A DNA stretch of 10,960 bases from an uncultured Eubacteriales bacterium. GTDB lineage: Bacteria > Bacillota > Clostridia > Peptostreptococcales > Anaerovoracaceae. The notes beneath the pieces were generated by a model. The model did not search any database. It was not told the DNA's origin and saw only the letters and a list, made by a program, of their open reading frames with translations. Below, in pieces: positions 6,701 to 10,960 of this stretch (within the stretch, counting starts at the first letter, position 1; the number at the start of each line of letters is the position of its first letter). Position numbers and translations under genes: made by a program. Where the stretch lies: contig CACYBO010000077.1 in NCBI GenBank assembly GCA_902772685.1, positions 1 through 10,960 on the forward strand, in the 5' to 3' direction.

Positions 6701-7798
6701 ATCTGTTGTCTTATTGTTTACAACTTTTATGATTCTTCCCTGAACATCTTCAACCACATAGCCGTCCTCCATCTGCCCATTTGAAAGAATCTCACTGATT
6801 TTGTATGAACCCGGCGGCATATTCTTAAACTCGAGTTTCCCGTTTGCATCCGTTTTCCCTGAATATTTGATGCTGCTGTTCGCAGTGTTGATCAGTGTGA
6901 AAGCAAACCCTCCCGGACTGTACTGATCATCTGAATCAGGGGTAAACAGTTTTCGGATCTGCACTGCCCCTGCCGCTTTATCCGTTACAGACAGCTTGGA
7001 CAGTTTGTTGCTTTCAACCTTGCATGTGTACCAGGTGCCGCTCAGTTGATAGTTTGCATTGGTTTTGGTTTCTTTCGCGTAGTATGTCCCCGGATCCACG
7101 GTGAGTGTGTTTGTCTTTCCGTTTTCGCCGCACTTCAGTGTTCCGGCGACAGTTGTCTTATTGCTTTTGTACAGGGTGTATTCGCATCCTGCAAATGATG
7201 GATTATATCCTGATACCGCTGAACGCTTTGCAACTGTCACAGTTCCCGGAGGTGTGTACTTCCAGATGACCGCAGACTGCCATTTCGTATTTCCCGTCGG
7301 AATGGCGAAATAGCACACAAACCCGGACGGCACTTTCACATCCTCTGCAGTCTTCACCATATTCTTCAAAGTCGTTCCGGACCAGTGATAGGCTTCACCT
7401 TTGTTGGCGTTGCCTGACTGTGTTGACACATAGTTAAACGCCCTGGCGAGCTTGCAGCCATTTGCTCCGGATGTCCAGCCTTTTTTGTACCCGTAATAAT
7501 ACGCCAGCTTCTGCATGATGTGATTCTTGCAGTAATTGTCCGGATTATGAAGTGTATATTCCTTGGAGCTGTAGACTTTGTAATTCGCCTTCGCGCATAA
7601 GCCTTTATAACCGCCGCCGCTGAACCGCTCCGTCCAGTCGCCTCCCCCGGAGATCTTCGTCGATTTCAATGTCACCTTCGACGCAGCGGAAACATCTGTC
7701 GGCATAGCCATCTGTTCTCCCCACAGCATCATTGCCGCTGTTGTGATAACGAGAACTGCCAGCAAAATCCGTCTCTTTGTTCGTTTCTCTCTAATCAT
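3785..7798 (-). CDS. Cell-wall-anchored surface protein: candidate thioester domain, SpaA/Cna-B repeats, three VaFE ester-bond domains, sorting signal
   Basis: A 1337-residue adhesin-like protein. The start at 7798 is preferred because AAAGGAG lies 5 nt upstream; an in-frame ATG at 7822 lacks a site. A signal peptide (about 1-39) precedes a thioester-like head (about 45-182): Cys68 in GLCAK and Gln174 in KWQSAVIWKY are the candidate crosslink pair. Next come SpaA/Cna-B-like domains with Lys/Glu/Asn isopeptide candidates: about 184-273 (K191, E243, no clear Asn), 277-373 (K283, E336, N371), 377-655 (long insert; K383, E616, N651), 657-760 (K663, E717, N759) and 764-900 (K769, E871, N899). Three VaFE domains follow (about 901-1040, 1041-1183, 1184-1304), each with Thr, FE-Glu, His-x-Asp and Gln. 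NVQTG (1305-1309), a hydrophobic span and RRLMRG end the protein. Family biology: surface attachment by self-formed covalent bonds. The ligand is unknown. Confidence 0.9.
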   Translation of the reverse strand: MIREKRTKRRILLAVLVITTAAMMLWGEQMAMPTDVSAASKVTLKSTKISGGGDWTERFSGGGYKGLCAKANYKVYSSKEYTLHNPDNYCKNHIMQKLAYYYGYKKGWTSGANGCKLARAFNYVSTQSGNANKGEAYHWSGTTLKNMVKTAEDVKVPSGFVCYFAIPTGNTKWQSAVIWKYTPPGTVTVAKRSAVSGYNPSFAGCEYTLYKSNKTTVAGTLKCGENGKTNTLTVDPGTYYAKETKTNANYQLSGTWYTCKVESNKLSKLSVTDKAAGAVQIRKLFTPDSDDQYSPGGFAFTLINTANSSIKYSGKTDANGKLEFKNMPPGSYKISEILSNGQMEDGYVVEDVQGRIIKVVNNKTTDITWTNSYHRDRYLIVSKTTDDGSDVAGFHFDIRADVPAREMTGEELLSQARITKEKVKEGFSLGEFEVDPGDLDALNSAAENKETGEFTVHVTGEAENAAEDPEGYPPDHFKNQDGCYAFAKGDVLIYEDVKYAAQKDGVYTEEEMIGTEENETIVENEDAFREYEAETQSESVSIPVKVTLKSVLDEENVGNPVQKSIEEPEGWKFGYRDFEWAGSADVFHKNDDETTTTSKGSFEVRDIPHGVYTVTEELTPEQEKHYTAPEPMVKTIAEKDTGRTAFSFEMNNKAKWTDVTLRKTDTGEDGIVEGIEFTLSGTRSFDDKQIEPVTASTDEQGNIDFGKLYAGSYVVEETGFDRENYIFHKEYRLEGHDNPAKAFTVSGEEEKPIEIEFENDRLQKLYLTKVDKDTREFLPGAVFDLYENGAKAVTFTIERDEEGRAAARIQWKSEDTDIAADTAEADPSEEDTEEEHSEEETSAEEHSEEAAEYNYAVLKGVRKGAEYRIVETAAPEGYAVSIDYPFTFTGDTEPLVLENAAPGIGTKAADKNTGMNMSDAGNGTVTIIDRVSYWNLQPGKEYVMSGRLVYKPEINEETGEGSEDTEPVKVNWKPVSRTVAFKPEKASGNVNVALIFDAAAAAGKKTVVFEELIDPQMPEDQKVIATHTDAGDEGQSIYFPSLHTTASDSETEKRISNADREMTITDSVNYSNVVAGRIYEITGTVMDKSTGKALLAGGETVSSTVRFKAAAEGPLYETEGQRLTADSSDTVELVSGTVDLSFVLDGTEHAGKDLVIFEKLSTDGKQVGRHADINEAKQTVSLPRIGTKASSNGKGTITDKVAYENLIAGENYIIRGVLMNKDTGGPLIVNGKEVTSELRFTPAKSKGTVKLEFSLDASEMKGRTLVAFETCYILKEDAETSAITEVEVGSHRDLNDRNQTVSFKNVQTGQNIPWTVFFVNLGLLAAAGYGLRRLMRG
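5243..5344 (-). repeat. Acidic low-complexity insert with an imperfect 30-bp tandem repeat
   Basis: Codes for residues about 819-852 of the surface protein, almost all Glu, Asp, Ser, Thr and Ala, with the peptide EEHSEE occurring twice. At the DNA level the 13-mer CCTCTTCGGAATG occurs at 5251-5263 and 5281-5293, exactly 30 bp apart, with further similarity across the 30-bp unit. It interrupts the fifth SpaA-like domain between its Lys769 strand and its Glu871 strand. Confidence 0.8.
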
Positions 7799-7803
7799 AA
7801 ATA

Positions 7804-7810
7804 CTCCTTT
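7804..7810 (-). promoter_or_regulatory. Ribosome binding site that decides the surface-protein start
   Basis: Minus-strand AAAGGAG, 5 nt before the ATG at 7796-7798. It begins 2 nt after the stop codon of the upstream gene, so ribosomes ending there can restart here. It lies downstream of the alternative ATG at 7820-7822, which argues against that start. Confidence 0.85.
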
Positions 7811-7812
7811 CC

Positions 7813-8838
7813 TCACAGACACATGACAACGTGATTGTTCTTCCCGCTTTTGTGCGCCGTAATCAGCACGTCGCCGCGCTTCAAAGTCATCCCCTTTTTA
7901 TACGCATAACAGGTGAAGTTCCCATTGTTTTTGTAACTCCTGGCGAGTTGCACTCCGCTTCCGATATAACATGTTGAAAGACCCGCATACCGGTTGCAGA
8001 TGCAGATCAGGTCTCCGCACGAGCATCCTGTCTTTGTCGTTATCTTGCTCAGATCATATCCGACCTTCGGCGCGAGTTTATCAAGTGACTTCTTCCCGTA
8101 CTTTTTCTTTCCGCTGCCGCAGTATCCTATCTTGTTGTTCTTTACTGCTTTCTCACACATGGCGGCGGCCTTGCTGCCCTTTGCGGCGTCTTTTGGTCTG
8201 AACACATACGTCCAGTTGTAGACGGATGTCCTGCTGGAGGAATACAGGAACTTGCTTTCCACTACCTCCCTTCCGGATGAATCGCCGGGCTTTCTGTCCA
8301 GATCCGCCCGTGCCTGACCGATACTGTGGGATTTCTTAGCAGCCGGGGGTTTTGCCGCATTTGTCTTTGCTGCAGACGCTGTAGGCCTCGGAGCGGGCTT
8401 TATCTGCTTTGTCGTAGACGGCGCAGGCTTTGTCGTAGTCTTTGTTGGCTTCGCTGTGGATGACGCCGGATTTGCCTTCCCTGTGTACTGCAGTGTCACC
8501 TCACCGCGGCAGTTCCCCTGTCCGGTTACTTTCACTGTAGAGATTCCCTCTGCTTTTCCCCCGTAATATGTAACGGTGTAATCCTCCTTCTTGTTCAGTT
8601 TCTTTCCCTTGTACGTTACCGTCACTTTTGGCATATGGTATTTCCCGTCCGCGACAAACTCGTTATAAGCCAGAGAGACGGTGCAGTCGCTCAGATTGAT
8701 CTCTGCAAAGGACAACGCGCTCAATGAAGTCTGCGTGCTGTCTTCCTGTGCGGTCACATAGTCTGTTTCCGCCGGGAAAACATATGCAGCCATGGCCGCG
8801 ACCAAAATGATTAATAATTGTGTTATCTTTATCAGCAT
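7813..8838 (-). CDS. Secreted protein: Ig-like domain, Pro/Thr/Lys/Ala linker, NlpC/P60-like cysteine hydrolase-like domain (short C-terminus)
   Basis: A 341-residue exported protein. The start at 8838 has AAGGAG 7 nt upstream. A signal peptide (about 1-23, ending in a Phe-Pro-Ala-Glu stretch) is followed by an Ig-like module (about 43-120) of the kind seen repeated in clostridial surface proteins, with EDYTVTYYG and VKVTGQGNCRGEV. A linker of Pro, Thr, Lys and Ala (about 122-170) follows. The C-terminal part (about 222-341) resembles NlpC/P60-type peptidoglycan hydrolases: Cys274 in SCGDLICICNRYAG is the candidate nucleophile, LKRGDVLI precedes the second strand, and His336 in NNHVVMCL is the candidate base. 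The protein stops five residues after that His, where relatives normally continue through another strand carrying the third polar residue. Activity is therefore uncertain. It is rich in Lys and Cys. It directly precedes and is probably co-transcribed with the surface-protein gene. Confidence 0.82.
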   Translation of the reverse strand: MLIKITQLLIILVAAMAAYVFPAETDYVTAQEDSTQTSLSALSFAEINLSDCTVSLAYNEFVADGKYHMPKVTVTYKGKKLNKKEDYTVTYYGGKAEGISTVKVTGQGNCRGEVTLQYTGKANPASSTAKPTKTTTKPAPSTTKQIKPAPRPTASAAKTNAAKPPAAKKSHSIGQARADLDRKPGDSSGREVVESKFLYSSSRTSVYNWTYVFRPKDAAKGSKAAAMCEKAVKNNKIGYCGSGKKKYGKKSLDKLAPKVGYDLSKITTKTGCSCGDLICICNRYAGLSTCYIGSGVQLARSYKNNGNFTCYAYKKGMTLKRGDVLITAHKSGKNNHVVMCL

Positions 8839-8856
8839 TTTTCTTCTCCTTGTCGT

Positions 8857-8881
8857 GCATGACGCAAAGTCATGTTTTTTT
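8857..8881. promoter_or_regulatory. Perfect inverted repeat in the surface-operon leader
   Basis: CATGAC-GCAAA-GTCATG (8858-8874) is a perfect 6-bp inverted repeat, followed on the plus strand by seven T residues (8875-8881). It ends 20 nt upstream of the start codon at 8838. Read on the minus strand it could be an operator or leader hairpin of the surface operon; read on the plus strand it has the form of a terminator for antisense transcripts. I see no convincing -35/-10 pair for the surface operon around it: TTGAAA (8879-8884) has only CATGCA at 17 nt. Confidence 0.5.
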
Positions 8882-8886
8882 CAATG

Positions 8887-8908
8887 AAAAAAGCAGGCTT
8901 TCGCCTGC
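8887..8908 (-). terminator. radA intrinsic terminator
   Basis: On the minus strand, GCAGGC-GAAA-GCCTGC (8893-8908) is followed by TTTTTT. The GAAA tetraloop and T-run make a good terminator 49 nt after the radA stop. It separates radA from the surface operon, which therefore needs its own promoter or depends on read-through. Confidence 0.88.
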
Positions 8909-8956
8909 CTGGCGATTTGCCTGCTCTGAATCCTGTTCGTGTTATGTTTTGTGGAA

Positions 8957-10366
8957 TTAAAGGAACAGTTCTTTTGTCTGCGCGATGTTTCTGATTCCTA
9001 CTATGTCAATCGTACATGCATCCCTGTCCTTTGCACGCATGTGCTGCGCGTTTTTGATGGGGAGAACGATTCTGTTGAATCCCAGTCTCTGCGCTTCCCT
9101 GATTATTTTGTCGCTGTTCTGCACGGCGCGCAGATCCCCCGTCAGACCGATCTCTCCGATCACGAGCGTTTTGCTGTCCAGTTTTTTACCGGTACACGAT
9201 GAGTACACCGCAAGGGCAACCGCCAGATCCGTATACGTCCCTTCCGGTCTGATGCCGCCCACGACATTTACGTAAACATCCTGATTGAGGAGTTTGAGAC
9301 CCATCTTTTTCTCCAGAACCGCAATCAGCATATTGAGTCTGGAGCTGTCAATCCCCAGTGCAGTCCGCCGTGCAAAACCAATATTGCATGGACTGGTCAA
9401 TGCCTGCACCTCGAGGATGAGGGGCCGTGTACCTTCGTAAACCGCAGTCGCCACAGCGCCTTCGCTGTCCTTGTCCATCTCTTCCATGAGTATCCCCGAC
9501 AGGTTCTCTATTTCGATGAGTCCTTCCTCGGCCATTTCAAAGGCGCCGATTTCACTCGTCGTTCCGAACCTGTTCTTCTGCGACCGGAGTATCCTCATCT
9601 CATGACTCCTGTCACCGGTAAAGCTCAGAACACAGTCGACCATGTGCTCCACGATTCTCGGACCGGCCAGATCACCGCTCTTCGTGACATGCGCCACGAT
9701 GAAAACCGGAATATCATACGTCTTCCCAATCTTCATCAGTTCATTCCCGCACGCCCTCACCTGTGAAACACTTCCCGGCGCCGATTCCAGATCCGCGCTG
9801 TACATCGTCTGAATGGAATCCACAATGAGGAATACCGGCTTCAGACTCTGACAGACTGCGCTCACGTTCTCGATATTGGTCTCCGCCAGAATGAACAGGT
9901 TGTTGCTGATTCCCTTCTCGCCGCAGACTCTGTCAGCCCGCATCCTGATCTGCTCCTCGGACTCCTCGCCCGTAACGTAGAGGACGACGTCCCTGGAAGA
10001 GGCGATGTTCTGGGCCGCCTGAAGAATGAGCGTGGATTTACCGATGCCCGGTTCACCTGAAATCAGGCAGAGAGACCCCGGAACCAGACCTCCTCCCAGC
10101 ACTCTGTTCAGTTCTCTGATTCCCGTATCGATACGGGCGGTCTCGGAGGACTTCACCTCCGCGAGCCGTTCGGGCCGGCCGGCCTTTGCAGTTCCCGTAC
10201 CGTCCGCCTTAGAGGTCCTTCGTCTCTTATCATCTTCTGCAAAATCTACAACCTTCTGCTCGAACATGGAATTCCACGCACCGCAAACGGGACACTGACC
10301 GACCCATTTGGCGCTTTCGCTTCCGCACTCATTGCAGACAAATACTGTTTTTGGTTTTTTTACCAT
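8957..10366 (-). CDS. radA: DNA repair protein RadA (Sms)
   Basis: A complete 469-residue RadA, a RecA-like DnaB-type helicase that promotes branch migration and processing of recombination intermediates. The N-terminal zinc finger has Cys11, Cys14, Cys25 and Cys28 (CNEC and CPVC). The ATPase has Walker A GEPGIGKST (104-112), a Walker B ending in Asp183 (FLIVDS), and the RadA signature KNRFG (264-268). The C-terminal Lon-protease-like domain carries GGIRPEGTYTDLAVALA (about 370-386) and GEIGLTGDLR (404-413). Length matches the family. The start is ATG at 10366, 5 nt after AAGGAG. A strong terminator hairpin lies between it and the upstream EF-G gene, only about 14 nt before the start codon; no promoter is visible in the 60-nt gap. 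disA, which often follows radA, is not here. Confidence 0.97.
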   Translation of the reverse strand: MVKKPKTVFVCNECGSESAKWVGQCPVCGAWNSMFEQKVVDFAEDDKRRRTSKADGTGTAKAGRPERLAEVKSSETARIDTGIRELNRVLGGGLVPGSLCLISGEPGIGKSTLILQAAQNIASSRDVVLYVTGEESEEQIRMRADRVCGEKGISNNLFILAETNIENVSAVCQSLKPVFLIVDSIQTMYSADLESAPGSVSQVRACGNELMKIGKTYDIPVFIVAHVTKSGDLAGPRIVEHMVDCVLSFTGDRSHEMRILRSQKNRFGTTSEIGAFEMAEEGLIEIENLSGILMEEMDKDSEGAVATAVYEGTRPLILEVQALTSPCNIGFARRTALGIDSSRLNMLIAVLEKKMGLKLLNQDVYVNVVGGIRPEGTYTDLAVALAVYSSCTGKKLDSKTLVIGEIGLTGDLRAVQNSDKIIREAQRLGFNRIVLPIKNAQHMRAKDRDACTIDIVGIRNIAQTKELFL

Positions 10367-10384
10367 CTGTTCTCCTTCACAAAA

Positions 10385-10406
10385 CGGACCCGCAGGTGCG
10401 GGTCCG
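10385..10406 (-). terminator. Terminator after the EF-G gene, abutting the radA ribosome binding site
   Basis: A perfect 9-bp GC-rich stem, CGGACCCGC (10385-10393) with GCGGGTCCG (10398-10406), four-base loop, followed on the minus strand by TTTT. It lies 20 nt after the EF-G stop. Its T-run runs straight into GTGAAGGAG, the radA ribosome binding site, so it may act as an attenuator for radA as well as a terminator. Confidence 0.85.
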
Positions 10407-10426
10407 CTATAGGTTTTGTGCTCTGT

Positions 10427-10960
10427 TTACTTCTCTTCCTGTGAAGCTTTGTAGTCAGCGATGATCTTCTGTGAGATGTTCGCAGGAACAGGATCATGTC
10501 TTGAGAATTCCATCTCGAAGGAACCTCTTGCCTGAGTCATCGTTCTGAGTGCGATCGCATAGTCGAGAAGCTCAGCCTGCGGTGCTTCCGCCATCAGCTT
10601 CTGGATTCCGCCTCCGATAGGCTCCATGCCCAGAACAGCGCCGCGTCTGTTAGGCAGGTCGCCCATTACAGCGCCTACGTAATCATCCGGAACCTTGATC
10701 TCAAGCTTCATGATCGGCTCGAGCAGGCAAGGATTTGCCTCTGCAATACCCTTCTTGAACGCCAGTGATGCAGCGATCTTGAACGCCATTTCGTTGGAGT
10801 CTACTTCGTGGTAGGAACCATCGTAGAGGATCGCCTTGACATTCTGTACCTTACATCCGGCGAGAGGGCCCTTTTCCATGCACTCTCTTAGTCCCTTTTC
10901 AACCGCAGGTACATAGTTCTTCGGTACGGAACCGCCAAACAGTTCTTCGCCGAACTCAAA
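10427..10960 (-). CDS. fusA: Elongation factor G-type GTPase, C-terminal part (5' end outside window)
   Basis: The last 178 residues of an EF-G family protein, reading in frame from the right edge to the TAA at 10427-10429. EF-G drives ribosomal translocation using GTP. The visible part covers the end of domain IV (FGGSVPKNYVPAVEKGLREC, then LYDGSYHEVDSNEMAFKIA) and domain V (LLEPIMKLEIKVPDDYVGAVMGDLPNRRG, then TMTQARGSFEMEF). Domain order and length are normal. The blocks LFGGSVPKNYVPAVEKGLRE and APQAELLDYAIALRTMTQARGSF look closer, from memory, to the second EF-G-like paralogue of Clostridia than to the EF-G encoded beside rpsL/rpsG; there is also no rpsL, rpsG or tuf nearby, since radA follows. 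The GTPase domain that would settle this lies outside the window. An internal ATG at 10877-10879 is not the real start. Confidence 0.93.
   Translation of the reverse strand, partial: FEFGEELFGGSVPKNYVPAVEKGLRECMEKGPLAGCKVQNVKAILYDGSYHEVDSNEMAFKIAASLAFKKGIAEANPCLLEPIMKLEIKVPDDYVGAVMGDLPNRRGAVLGMEPIGGGIQKLMAEAPQAELLDYAIALRTMTQARGSFEMEFSRHDPVPANISQKIIADYKASQEEK

Noticed and set aside
7799..7822. N-terminal extension MSVRKGVF of the surface protein
   Set aside because: The ribosome binding site lies within it and suits the later ATG at 7798; the extension overlaps the upstream gene's stop.
8862..8884. TTGAAA as -35 of a surface-operon promoter
   Set aside because: The hexamer at the right distance is CATGCA, a poor -10, so I do not call a promoter.

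Overview
The window looks like chromosomal DNA of a low-to-mid GC, Gram-positive anaerobe of the class Clostridia. Evidence: a YacL-type PIN membrane protein, a CarD-family regulator, RadA and an EF-G close together on one strand; strong AGGAGG-type ribosome binding sites; and a secreted, sortase-anchored protein built of SpaA/Cna-B and VaFE ester-bond domains. Several features (exported proteins rich in cysteine, an NVQTG-type sorting motif) suit an anaerobic Clostridia lineage, possibly the Family XIII/Mogibacterium area, but that placement is a guess.

Layout, left to right. 1-818 (-): 5' part of yacL, running off the left edge. 906-1379 (-): carD-like regulator with a near-consensus promoter. 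1380-1571: divergent promoter region with a perfect inverted repeat over the -10 box of the next operon. 1572-2249 and 2233-3720 (+): an OmpR-type response regulator and its membrane histidine kinase, overlapping by 17 nt, closed by a hairpin terminator at 3744-3769. 3785-7798 (-): a 1337-residue cell-wall-anchored surface protein. 7813-8838 (-): a secreted protein with an Ig-like domain, a low-complexity linker and an NlpC/P60-like cysteine-hydrolase-like domain that stops early. 8857-8908: two back-to-back hairpins. 8957-10366 (-): radA. 10385-10406: strong hairpin terminator. 10427-10960 (-): C-terminal third of an EF-G, running off the right edge.

How it fits together. The housekeeping genes radA, carD and yacL commonly sit near each other in Firmicutes, usually with disA next to radA. 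Here the space between radA and carD holds a two-gene surface operon and a convergent two-component system, with no disA. The surface protein combines a candidate thioester adhesion domain at its tip, a stalk of about five SpaA-like isopeptide domains and three VaFE ester-bond domains, and a C-terminal sorting signal. The upstream secreted protein ends 14 nt before the surface protein's start, so the two are probably co-expressed and perhaps act together at the cell wall. The two-component system next door is a plausible regulator of the surface operon, but nothing in the sequence proves it. No RNA genes, insertion sequences, CRISPR arrays or att sites were seen, and no gene-free stretch exceeds 300 bases.
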